NCBI RefSeq assembly: GCF_000204055.1
Contig: NW_006768807.1
Coordinates: forward strand, 751,845-772,315
Source: Melampsora larici-populina 98AG31
Lineage: Eukaryota > Basidiomycota > Pucciniomycetes > Pucciniales > Melampsoraceae
Direction: 5' to 3'
Length of the DNA: 20,471 bases
Part shown: positions 1-9,317 of the stretch, one piece after another
Numbering within the stretch: position 1 is the stretch's first letter
Layout: every line of letters starts with the position of its first letter
Notes under the pieces: generated by a model
Database searches by the model: none
What the model was told of the DNA's origin: nothing
What the model saw: the letters and a program-made list of their open reading frames with translations, nothing else
Translations under genes and position numbers: made by a program

Positions 1-62
1 TTTAATCCAGTTTTGTCAATTTCTGACCCGGGGCATCTGAGATTCCAATTTTGAAATTCTAT

Positions 63-93
63 TTGTCACTTTGACACACCTCGCATTCCGTAG
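63..93. repeat. Left copy of a 31-bp inverted repeat
   Basis: This 31-base segment is the reverse complement of 3977-4007 with 28 of 31 positions matching by hand alignment. Weaker similarity continues outward: a shared AGTTTTGTC and a shared CCCGGG-containing stretch lie at comparable distances, so the homologous inverted segments may be 90-100 bp. The two copies enclose about 3.9 kb holding the TTTTRCAC cluster and the gag-like pseudogene. They could be termini of a composite or DIRS-like element, or two unrelated insertions of one dispersed repeat in opposite orientation. Confidence 0.6.
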
Positions 94-640
94 ATGTGAT
101 TTGAGATGACAAAATGGTTTGTGATTTGGAAGCAAGCAAACAGATTATGATCAATCAAAGGAGGTAGTTCAGTTTGAATGCAAGTATTGATTGTTGAGAT
201 TAACAAAAGGGAGGCCGTATGAAGATTGAAAAGGTCATGTCAAGACTGAGAATGAAGGGTTTTGATGATTCAAATCCAAAAGCGAATGAATTTTTTGTGA
301 TGAGATGTTGAAAAAGAGGTAGTGAGGGGTCAAGAGAGGCCTCGCAGTCGCATATGTCGAAAAAATATACGACTTTTTTCGTTTTCAAGAATGCGCACAA
401 TTTGTGCACATATGTGCAAAAATACGTATGCGCCTTTTGGTGCATTTTGGTTTACCAAATCAATTTTTTGGGTCACATATGCAACCGAAAATCAGTGCAA
501 CTTTTTGGTGGTGCGCAGTCAGTCGCACCCGTCACACAACGGTTGCCGAAGTGGGTGTACAGCGTCAGTTGAATTTCAAGGCGACAGTTGACCAATTTGG
601 CGCCAAACCCAATTCTTACTTATTGCTTATACACAATGGG
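94..640. other. Gene-free AT-rich stretch with short palindromes
   Basis: No convincing gene is visible. Open frames here are short, overlap one another and have no recognisable domain. Two short perfect palindromes occur: TGCACATATGTGCA at 405-418 and TTTGGCGCCAAA at 596-607. GTGCGC/GCGCAC-like words recur between about 395 and 560. The segment is probably derived from a repeat, but its class cannot be named from sequence alone. Confidence 0.4.
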
Positions 641-644
641 GAGT

Positions 645-1098
645 GGGAATTTTACACTGAGTGATTTACACAGACTAACTCGGTGTAAAATTTTATCAGT
701 GTAAAATTCGAAATGCATCAGGGTCAATTACAATTTTACACATATTTGATTTTTTTACATTCCGTGTAAAACATTTCTGTGTAAAGAAGTCAGTGCAAAA
801 GTCTTGGACCCGGACGTGACTTTCAATTTTGCACTGACATTTTTACACAGAAAGAGGCGGTGTAAAATATGTCAGCGCAAAAATCTTGTACCCTTCACAA
901 TATTCAATTTTGCACCAAAGAGTTTTACACAGAGTGACTTTTGCACCAAAGAGTTTTACACAGAGTGACTTTTGCACCGAGGGGGTTTACAGAGACAGTG
1001 TCTGTGTAAAAAAATTCAGTGTAAAAGTGTCAAACAACATGTGCAAAATCAAATTTTGCACCGTCAACATTTTACACAAGAAAATCAATTTTTACACA
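645..1098. repeat. Two-orientation cluster of TTTTRCAC motifs
   Basis: About 450 bp contain some twenty copies of TTTTACAC or TTTTGCAC and their reverse complements GTGTAAAA and GTGCAAAA, often within 20-40 bp of each other. Forward copies include those near 651, 740, 843, 926, 955, 1068 and 1091; reverse copies lie near 683, 702, 764, 862, 1004 and 1020. Dense short motifs in both orientations are typical of subterminal transposase-binding repeats of hAT- or Mutator-like DNA transposons, but no transposase is visible, so that reading is inference. Confidence 0.65.
908..998. repeat. 31-bp tandem repeat inside the TTTTRCAC cluster
   Basis: A 31-bp unit beginning TTTTGCACC and containing TTTTACACAG is present twice with perfect identity (908-938 and 939-969). 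A third, diverged copy from 970 has GAGGGGG in place of AAAGAG. Each unit carries one TTTTGCAC and one TTTTACAC, so local duplication has helped build the motif cluster. Confidence 0.85.
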
Positions 1099-1100
1099 TA

Positions 1101-1601
1101 AAACCAACATTTGCGCTGTAAGTACTATAGACAAAATAGAAGGAATTATAGAAACTCAGAGGGGGAAGAAAGAAATGAGACTTGCAGCAAAACAACCAGT
1201 AAAGAGTGCATGGGGGAAAAAAGAAAAATATCTGAAGATGAGCGAAGAGAAACAAAATGTAATAAGAAAGACAATGAGAAGAGAAACAAAAAGTAATTGT
1301 ACATGTTCCCAGAGCTCGCGGAGGTACAGAGTAGTCCATTCAGTGGAGTGTGAGAATTCACAGGTGCAGGCTGGAGTTTCACAGTCTTGACATGTGGGAA
1401 GTGGTAACCACATGGCAGAAGACGCCTCAGAAGAAGTGGAAAATCTTTCCTCACTTCTCCTTCAATGCTCGCCTGTGAACCTACAGCTGCGCTCGAGAAT
1501 TCGTCAAGTCCTCCTTTTCTCTCTCTCACATTCTCACATCTCTTTTCCTTATGTTTAATTTCTTTAAAAGAAGATAGAACTATCATCGCACAACTATTTG
1601 A
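1101..1601. other. Gene-free stretch, purine-rich then mixed
   Basis: About 1140-1300 is strongly purine-rich on the + strand (AGAAA, GAAGAG and similar words). The rest is mixed sequence leading to the start of the gag-like frame. Antisense open frames here simply reflect the purine bias; they show leucine- and phenylalanine-rich low-complexity translation and no domain. It may be the leader of the retroelement that follows. Confidence 0.3.
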
Positions 1602-4183
1602 ATGTGGAGACAGTTAGCTACAAAATCTTTCCTAACCAAATACCAAGATCACCCAATGATTCAGGCAGCAAGATTGGCAGAAGAGGCGAAACTCGCAAGG
1701 TTTCTAAAGGAGAAGGCTCAGGCAGAAGCACGAACAAAGAGGGCAGAATCTAGATCCCCTCAAGTTAGACAACTCCAGCTCACCCAACCAGAGGACGACG
1801 TTGGTTTGCAACCCACCCCTAGATTCACCATCACCACGAGCACTTTAGCCTTGACTGAGGCGAGCCAATCGAAGAGATCAGGGAAGAAGTCCAAGCCTGG
1901 TTCTAAATCGGGCTCAGATGGATCGGATGGCAATAGCGAATCTTTGGAGACTGAGAAAGAGGACGGAGAGAAAACAAAAAGCAAGGAGAAGAAGAGGAAG
2001 AAATCGAAGAAAGGGAAGGGTAGATTAAAGAAGTCCTCATCAGTATCATCATCGGACAAGGAAGAGGTTAATTTGGGTGCAGATGAGCTGAGAGGTTTAA
2101 TTGAGAAGAACTTTGGTGAGTTACCCATTACGAATTCACCGATAAGGAAGATTCCCATGTCTCTAGCTTCATCCCATCATCCCCAAATCTCCAACCCCCT
2201 ATTTATTTTACATCCCTGAATTCCCCTTGTGGTTCAATGTTGTCATAGCTCCAGCTAGTCTGTGGTAGCAAGACGGACAATCTAGTGAACCTCTGCACAC
2301 CACAGCTCCAGAACTCTTTCTGTTGAAGCTTTGGAGCTCCCGATTATCATCTGTGGAAGCCTTCTTTCCTCCACAACACCTAAGCCTTAGAGCAATTCCA
2401 TCCTTTCGTATGTTTCCTGGATTGCTACATTGAGTACGCATCCTAGCCGTCAATCCTAGACACGCTCCTCGTTGAAGTTGCAGCAAACCTTCTTGTTGGA
2501 TTCAATCTCCTGATGCTGCATGATCCAGTAGAGAAAAGAATTGCTTCAGACTTACTGATTGCATTGTACCGCCTGAATTTCCCTTCACCAGTTCCTACGT
2601 CGAAAGAGAAGTCTACTTTGACTTTGTTGCCAACTCAGACAGACCAAATGGACGGGGATGAAACTAGCCATGCCATACTAGATTGCCTAGCGGATGCCAT
2701 TTGAGCGGAAAATCTCATGTCCGTGAAGTCTTTGAGAGATAGGTTGGCGGTAGCCTTGGCGAAGGAAGAAATGGCTAGGGCTGAAAAGTCAAAAGGGAAG
2801 AAGAAAAGGAAGGAGGCGAAGTCAGAGAAGGATAAGGGCAAAGCGAAGGCAAAAGACAAGTCTTCCGGGAAGTCTCCTAAGAGAAGGAAGACAGACAGGA
2901 AAGAATCACCTTCATCTTCATCGAGTCAATCAGACTCCTTGGAATCAGAACCCTCAGACTCTAGCCCAGATCCGGGGAAAACTAGACGCCACTCCCAATC
3001 CTCCACTTTGAGCGACTCCTTGTCAACCTCTTCCTCCTCGTCGAAGACCGACTCTTCCGATAACCTGTCAAGCTCCTCTAGTAGTGATAGCTCTGACTCA
3101 GATTTGGGTTTAAAATTTAAAAGAATGAAAGCATTGTCTTTCGACCTGCCAAACCTACCCGAGAAGTGGCAAAAACCTTTCAAGAAAATGAATCGCTACG
3201 TACCTCTATCAGTTTTCAAACGCTCTTACATAGAAGCGCATCACGCGGCAGGGGCCTTTGGTTGAAAGAAAGGACAAGGCCATTGGTCGGAAACCTCCGA
3301 AGTTGATCTAGAACGCCGGATGGGTTATGGTGAATTCATTTTGGCCTGTGATTTAGAAGCAAGATACGCGAGAGAACTGTATCGACACAAGGCCTATGCT
3401 GAGTACATCGCCAAACACAAAACTATAGTAAGTAATTTGATGATCAAGCATAAATGTTGGATGGTTGGCCTCAGATATCATCTAGCGATCAGGAGTTTCA
3501 TCTTCAGAAATAGGTCGGGGGTGATATATGACAAGAAGAAGAAGGGGAAGAAGGGTAAGAAAATAGAGAAAGTGGTGTTACCAGAAGGATTGCAAGAGGA
3601 AGCGGCGATGGTGGCAAGGTGGGAGGCTGATCTGGCGGGTGACTTGATGTACGAGGAGAACCCGTACGCTCCTGGACAACCCAAGTTCGGCCACGATTTC
3701 AAAACCGGTCAACCGATGGAACCATCCAAGTCGAAGTCCGACTGGTTTTGGAGAGGGAAAGGAAACAGTGGAGACAGTGGAGGCGGTAGTGGTCATAAAC
3801 GCCAAAGGGGAGGTAACAGAGGAAGAGGCCCTAGTCAGTACCAAGCGGCTCAGGTGAATTATGTAGAACCACCGAACATACCTTACTCCCCTCAACCATA
3901 CGCTGCGAATTACCAGGCAGTTCCGTCAAACCAAGCTGGTCCATCCAACCTAGCGGGTCCCTCCAACTATGCAGGTCTACGGAATGCGAGAGGTGTCAAG
4001 GTGACAATGCAAAAATCAAAAAACGAAAATCACAATTCCCGGGTGCGAAATTCAAAAATCAAAGACAAAACTACAGAAAATACTCAAATACAGGGCAAAA
4101 ACCCCTGTACCGGAGTAAAAGTCATGGCAGAAACCCCTTTCAGACCAGCTTACGGCCCAAATTTCAGTAGATTTACAACTTGA
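1602..4183 (+). pseudogene. Decayed retroelement gag-like gene
   Basis: The reading frame begins with MWRQLATKS and a helical charged region (AARLAEEAKLARFLKEK). A Lys/Ser-rich low-complexity part follows, up to a stop at 2217-2219. Coding-like sequence then resumes in another frame and runs to 4183, broken by TAA 2381, TAG 2444, TGA 2702 and TGA 3263. Recognisable blocks in that frame are a helical segment around 2447-2570, a second Lys/Ser-rich tract (2770-3110), and a globular part starting LPNLPEKWQKPFKKMNRYVP and continuing past the 3263 stop to about 3510. The end is Gly/Arg-rich with a GNRGRGPSQYQ-like stretch. This order (charged N-terminus, one globular domain, Gly/Arg-rich nucleic-acid-binding tail) suggests a gag-like protein, possibly of the DIRS type. 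No reverse transcriptase or recombinase follows. The last ~65 codons run into the inverted repeat and are probably not original coding sequence. A host gene of unknown function cannot be excluded. Confidence 0.5.
3977..4007. repeat. Right copy of the 31-bp inverted repeat
   Basis: This is the reverse complement of 63-93 with three mismatches. It interrupts the C-terminal coding end of the gag-like frame, which reads on through it into Lys/Asn-rich translation. That suggests the repeat joined the coding sequence secondarily, by insertion or truncation. Confidence 0.6.
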
Positions 4184-4383
4184 AACTCAACATTTGTCAC
4201 CCCATTGTCGCATTGACACAAAAAGTACCAGGAAACCACAAAAGAGGACATCAAAATTCAAAAATCAAAAAATCAAAAAATCAAAAGTAGAAAATCAAAA
4301 AACAAATGTTGATAATCAAAAAACGACAATTAACAAACCATAAACAAAGACCCCAAAAATGAAAACTTCACATTAGATGATGA
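4184..4383. repeat. A-rich stretch with repeated AATCAAAA words
   Basis: There is no gene here. From about 4245 to 4325 the sequence is a run of AAAATCAAAAAATC-type words, resembling the A-rich tract just inside the inverted repeat copy at 4010-4030. A TTTGTCACCCC...GACAC segment at about 4193-4220 resembles the TTGTCAC...GACAC core of the inverted repeat, so a further diverged copy may be present. Confidence 0.45.
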
Positions 4384-4640
4384 AAAGTGTACCTCTCTAC
4401 CTCTACCTCTCAACCAATCACACAACCCACACACCATCACCGATCATCTTAGTCATTCCTCCAACTTTTGTTATAGTCTCCACCCATCCACTTGTTCAAC
4501 CAAACCTACACTACACTGAACCTCTTTGATTGTCTCCACTCTTCTTCATCCTTATTTGATTGTCTCCACTCTTCTTCATCCTTATTTGATCGTCTTCACT
4601 CTTCTACACTACACTGAACCTCTTTGATCGTCTCCACTCT
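4384..4640. repeat. Pyrimidine-rich region with a 30-bp tandem repeat
   Basis: The + strand is almost all C and T with scattered A. A 30-bp unit beginning TTTGATTGTCTCCACTC occupies 4525-4554 and 4555-4584, and a diverged third copy starts at 4585. A second word, CTACACTACACTGAACCTCT, occurs near 4507 and again near 4606. No coding signal is seen. Confidence 0.75.
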
Positions 4641-4669
4641 TCTTATTCTTGGATCAGCTTCACCCTTCT

Positions 4670-4980
4670 TCAATATTCTTGTATCGGCTTCATTGTTCCC
4701 TAGTATTCTTCAATTCTCTTCGATCTTCTTCAATCTTCTTCAATATTCTTGAATCGGTTTCAATCTTCTTCAATCTTCTTGAATCGGTTTCAATCTTCTT
4801 CAATCTTCTTCAATCTTCTTGAATCCTCTTCAATATTCTTCAATCTTCTTGATTCGGTTTCAATCTTCTTGAATCAGTTTCAATCTTCTTCAATCTTCTT
4901 CAATCTTCTTCGATCGACTTCAATCTTCTCCGATTGACTTCAATCTTCTTTGATCGACCTCAATCTTCTTCAATCAGCTT
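4670..4980. repeat. 10-nt-period minisatellite (TTCAATCTTC)
   Basis: About 300 bp consist of 10-nt units, mostly TTCAATCTTC alternating with TTGAATCGGT-like units, which also group into higher-order 20- to 30-nt repeats. The unit equals roughly one helical turn. The array ends about 45 bp before the alpha-kinase start codon, so it occupies the promoter or 5' leader of that gene. Its translation is a repetitive Ser/Phe/Asn string and is not a gene. Confidence 0.85.
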
Positions 4981-5024
4981 CTTCTTTGACTTTAGTTTCT
5001 CTCGGATACTCATATTTCACTATC

Positions 5025-7188
5025 ATGAACCGACCTACTTGTCCCTTATGTCAAAGTACTCTCCGTCAAGGCGAACACAAAATGTGTGGACCCTGCCTTG
5101 AAAACATCAATGCGGACCGAAACAAAAAGGTTCCTTCTCCCCCCCAGCAGGCACCCACCCAAGCTTCTCAACCCCGCCCTGCCAATCTCAAGGTCATCAA
5201 TGCCAAAGCAGCTGTTGCAGCCCGTACCTCGACTTCCACTGGTACTCATGTTCACCAACTTCAAAGCGACAAGTCAAAGCAAGCTGCTGCCAAGAAACAA
5301 GCTAGCAGCAACTGCATGTTTAATGGTCACCCAGCAGCACCTAAACCTCCACCTTTCACTACTCACACTGGCCGAGTATGCTCTGTAGGATGGATGGTGA
5401 TATACGAGACCGGCTCTTTCGCTCATGGTCTACTTCGGGGAACTTTCACTGTGGATAGGTCATCGTTGACACTCTTGGACGACACTAAGGAAGGCATCTT
5501 CAACCTGTGGGGCCACTCGGTTGACTCTCCTCTTTACCCTCAGGCACCCAAAGTTTACAACTCTGAGTATTTCAACCTGGCCAAAACCGGCCGTGGCCGG
5601 AAATCACCTGTGGTCTTACATAACAATGAAGTTTTTGCTAGATATCTTGATGACACTAAAGGAGAACCTAGCCTCGAGCTAATTTTTCTGGCTGACAAAT
5701 ATGTCAAAAATAATCCTTGGCTTCGACCTTCCACCAGTAAGCCGGTACAACCTCAACGACAAGCTAAAAGAAAGGCATCTCAACATTTGACTTATGAGGA
5801 GATGTTATTAGATGATGGAGATGAAGAAGCGGATTATGGTGATAGTGATAGTGATAGTGATGGTGATCTGCCTTTGAGTGTCGAAATATTCCAGCCAAGC
5901 AAGAAAGCCAGGTGTACACCTTCAACTTCAACAAAAGTCACCTCACCACGAGTCACTCGAAAGAAGGCTTCTAATTTTAAAACCAAGAATAGTACATACA
6001 CACTCCTGCCACCCATCACCCCACGAAAATCTCCCCACCGTGCTCAGAGTGATGTGGCTCCTGTAGCTATGACTCATGTGATACCACCTCACCAGACAGG
6101 TAAGCTCACCGCTCTTGTTCACTACTCATTTTTGGTCTGGCTGACATGCCCTCCTTAGTACCGGCCTTTGATTTCAGAGAGGCTATTGATATCTCCGTAT
6201 TTGGACGAAAGCTTCCCATGGCTCGCCCTGTTCCACCTGCTGAGACTACAGACGGTTTCACCGTAGGGAAAAAATGCATTTTGACAGGAAATGCAGAAGG
6301 TAAACCTGAATGGGTGGTAACACCGTATCATTTCAAAGTTGATGAAAGTGTGGTGATTGGAAAAGGTTCTTTCAGGACATGTTACAATGCCTTTGGAAGA
6401 ACACCTGGTGGAGAGCTCACTCCGATGGTTGCCAAGAAGCGGAGGGAGCTGCCTCCCAATATGACTCATCTGGCTGTCCATAAAGAATCCGGTGGAGTGT
6501 ATGCTGCTGTTTCCATGGTGATTGAAAATTTTAAGAAAGCCGCTTTGGGTCTGAATGAAATTCAACTTTTCCCTGCAACGGTTGAAGCTATCCAAAACAT
6601 TCGTGTGAGTCAAATATATGGATCTCATTTTATTCAAGCTTTCTCGATAACATGTTTTTATTTTCCAGATGGTTCAAAACTTTCCGGTATATGCAGGAAG
6701 CAGTGCTACGACAGAATGTGCTTATTTCTTTGAAGAAGTACTTGATGTTACACAATACCGCAAGTATACCAGCAATCACAACTTTGAACTCCGGCCTTCA
6801 GACAGTCCTTTAGTCAATGAAGTAATGCAAGCTCTCAGTCATTGGTCTCATAAACACTATGGCGGAAGAAGAATGGTTGCGGATCTTCAGGGGGTAGGTT
6901 TGGTATTGACAGACCCTTTGATTGTGGATACAAGCAAGTAAGTACTTTTCTGCTTGCATTCCAACATTTTGCCTGACGGTTTGTTTTGGCCCCAGTATGG
7001 CTTGGTGCGACGGAAATACTGGAAGGAAAGGCTTGGAGAACTTCTCTACCCAGCACGAATGCAACAAGATATGCAAGCACCTGGGGTTGCTACCGCCAAA
7101 GGTAGCAAAATTAAGTCTACGGGAGGAGATGGAGCTGTTGTATGGAGGTAAGTCTGGGGAACAGACTCATATTCCAGCAAGAGATTAG
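5025..7188 (+). CDS. Alpha-kinase (MHCK/EF2K family) with N-terminal zinc-ribbon-like module
   Basis: Predicted atypical Ser/Thr protein kinase of the alpha-kinase family. Exons fit 5025-6099, 6159-6604, 6669-6937 and 6996-7188, giving 660 residues; the introns are 59, 64 and 58 bp, all GT-AG and phase-consistent. The N-terminus has C6-x2-C9-x11-C21-x2-C24, a likely zinc ribbon. Residues about 120-250 form a globular region I do not recognise, followed by acidic (DSDSDSDGD) and basic linkers. The kinase domain spans about 410-640: glycine-rich GKGSFRTCYNAFG (426-438), candidate ATP-contacting lysine in VAKKRRE (451/452), DLQGVG (579-584), LTDP (587-590), then WCDGNTGRKG and the family zinc-binding end HECNKICKHLGL (617-628). 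All key motifs are present, so it looks intact. An upstream in-frame ATG at 4950 would add 25 residues encoded partly by the minisatellite; 5025 is preferred because the CPLC module follows it directly. The gene converges on the - strand oxygenase gene, ending about 140 bp from it. The substrate cannot be inferred. Confidence 0.85.
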
Positions 7189-7328
7189 CACAAGGCGGAA
7201 ATTCAGGAGTATATTCTTTCCTTTCAATCTGTATTCCAAAATTTGTTGCTCTTAAAAAATTCAAAAATTTACAAAAACCCTTTGCTCACAAAATTATCTT
7301 CTTAAAAACAAAAAAAAACATGTATATA
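7189..7328. other. Short convergent 3' intergenic region
   Basis: About 140 AT-rich bases separate the stop codons of the alpha-kinase gene (+) and the oxygenase gene (-). Runs of A occur at 7251-7320. No canonical AATAAA signal was found for the + transcript. The two transcripts could overlap in their 3' UTRs. Confidence 0.5.
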
Positions 7329-8959
7329 TCATTTTAAAAATCTGAGTGCTGAACCTTTTGTTTCCTTATAAGAAGTAATCTTATTCTGAAGATGGTCCAA
7401 ATTGGCCCGTTTCCGTTGCATCTGCTTATCGTAGGTCTCTGCAAGGCCGCTGTGCAATTTTTCCCAGCTCTCATCATCCAACCCAACCCGCTGTTCCATA
7501 ATCTCCTTCATTGCTGCCACCACAGTGGTACTGATCTGAGTGCTACAAGCATAAGCAAGTACATGGTCTACCGCCTTACTCTTTCCAATCCCTTTTCTTG
7601 CCTTGGTTTTTTCCCTTGTTACAGCACCCTGCAAGTATGTTGTCTTTTTTCTTTCTCCTTCAGAAAATAAAAAATGTTTGGTGTTGTGGCAAACATCTGT
7701 CGCCCACAGTAATTCTACCACATCAGCTGCATTGATGTCTACAATAAACTTGAAATAGTTACTGATGTGAATTACAAACTTGGCACCAACTTGGGGATGC
7801 TTCTTATCAATGCGGTGTCCAGTCTTCTTCTCTAGTTCAATTTCTTCCTTCCTCTCGGCCAAAAGTTCGAGTCTCCTTGCCGGAGTAATGATTTCAGCTG
7901 TAATAGATTACATATGTCAGCAGATTGGTCATAAGACTGTGAATATTAAATACTCAACATGTGTTGGCATCAATTAAGCAGAAGAAACCTGAAGCAAATC
8001 CGGTGGCATCAAAGTCACAATGAACTCCGTTGCGGAATCCTCCAGTGGTAGCAATCACATTGGATCCCACAAAAGCCTTGTCCCCAAAGACTTGGGCATT
8101 GGGTGATTTCTCCCACTCTTTGCTACCAGGCACCGGCTCTTTTGATCCCACGACGGGGCATCAGTGTCTTTGGCCAGCTTCTTGTTGGAATCATACACAA
8201 ATAGAGATAATGAACATGTCCTTTCAGCATGAAAGTCCACTACCCAAGGAAGTTCATCTTGGCGGGCTTCGTCCTCGTCTAGTTTGGCTGGGTCCTCGCT
8301 GGTAGATGAATTTTGGGCATAGGTTGCTGGTGTTAAGACATTGAACAAATTAAGTTTCTGAAATGTCCTCATGTGGAAAGGTGAAGATAAACAAACCAAT
8401 GACTGTTCCTCTTTGATATTGTCCAGCACGCTTAGATGATCTGTGACCAAATGCTTTCATAGTACCTTGCCGCTCGTGGGGCGGTAGCATCTTGACTGCA
8501 TGATTTTCCTTGATCACTCCGCGTGCTTCAGAATGTTGATGCATGATCTTGATAGCCCTTCGAAAGTCTTTCCAAAGTTGCACTTGGGCAGGGTCAATGC
8601 TGGCGGGGTCCTGCAGCAAGAAATGTCAGCCATGTGGAAACAACAGAAAGTTCGAGGGACTTGACCTCTTTGTTGAACCTAGCAACACATATAAGCTTAT
8701 TTCCAGCCAGATTCACAAGTACCACAGTTCCATAGGTCACTACTCGCTCTTTCCTGTTCCCAAATTGAGGAACTCGGAATACATCACAGTCCTCTGGCAA
8801 GCCAAACCGGTCTTTGATTCCTGCTTTGATTCTTTGACTGACATGTTCTCTTCCAACATCCCGGACTGGATCCCGTTGGGCATTGTGTTGTTGAGCCTTC
8901 TTCCGCTTTTGGTACTCGACCATCTTTTGCTTTCGGAGTTCAGATACTGGTTTGGGCAT
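7329..8959 (-). pseudogene. TET/JBP-like 2OG-Fe(II) oxygenase gene with one frameshift
   Basis: A four-exon - strand gene: 8959-8666, 8610-8404, 8357-7959 and 7897-7329. Introns are 55, 46 and 61 bp; the 46-bp one (donor GTCATT) is the least certain. Exon 3 holds VHCDFD, the HxD iron ligands (His 8020-8022, Asp 8014-8016), within GGFRNGVHCDFDATGFASGF. The last exon gives the strand VDINAADVVELLWATDVCHN with the likely distal iron-binding His at 7686-7688. This arrangement (HxD, then ID, then ...LWxTxxxHNT) matches the Tet-like 2OG-Fe(II) oxygenase family abundant in rust fungi; relatives oxidise methylated bases, but the substrate here is unknown. The C-terminal ~100 residues are basic and helical. 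Exon 3 needs a change of frame between about 8160 and 8100: upstream sequence reads ...KKLAKDTDAP, downstream GSKEPVPGSKEW. Loss of one base near GCCCCGTCG would explain it, and restoring one base makes all exon phases agree (about 489 residues). TTTCCCTGTAG directly before the ATG resembles a splice acceptor, so an upstream exon may exist. Confidence 0.72.
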
Positions 8960-9113
8960 CTACAGGGAAAAAAAACATTGCTTTGATTAATGGTATGTTC
9001 AACACTTGAATATTTTGGAATGTGTGTGGGGATGCAAAGAAATAAGTGAATAAAATTTTGGTTGTATGAAATGATTCAATGTGAGATCTTATGAATGAAT
9101 AATTGAATGAATA

Positions 9114-9308
9114 AGTATTGAGTAATTTCTTGAGGAATGAATAACAGTGAGCTGTAAATCATTTGATATAAGTTAATTTGCATTTATGATTCATTCTTTG
9201 AAGTTGAGTATTGAGATAACGGTGAGCTGTAAATCATTTGGTGTAAGTTAATTTGCATTTATGATTCATTGTTTGAAGTTGAGTATTGAGTAATTTCTTG
9301 AGGAATGA
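9114..9308. repeat. 75-bp tandem duplication flanked by a 27-bp direct repeat
   Basis: Two 75-bp units (9141-9215 and 9216-9290), each starting ATAAC(A/G)GTGAGCTG, differ at only a few positions. They are bracketed by identical 27-bp copies of AGTATTGAGTAATTTC...AATGA at 9114-9140 and 9282-9308; the second copy overlaps the end of the second unit. The pattern fits unequal exchange or replication slippage between short repeats. No coding signal is seen. Confidence 0.85.
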
Positions 9309-9317
9309 AATGCGGAA

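Noticed and set aside
596..607. TTTGGCGCCAAA palindrome as an E2F-like regulatory site
   Set aside because: A single 12-bp palindrome with no adjacent gene start is not enough to call a regulatory element.
1146..1586. 146-codon open frame on the - strand
   Set aside because: It lies opposite a purine-rich tract, translates to Phe/Leu/Ser-rich low complexity, and has no domain or splice support.
1760..2158. 132-codon antisense frame
   Set aside because: It is the shadow of the Lys/Ser-rich gag-like tract; the composition (Phe/Ser/Pro) is what the complement of AAG/TCA codons gives.
4749..4937. 62-codon open frame on + with repeated QSSSIF units
   Set aside because: It is simply the translation of the 10-nt minisatellite; the 30-nt higher-order period keeps one frame open by chance.
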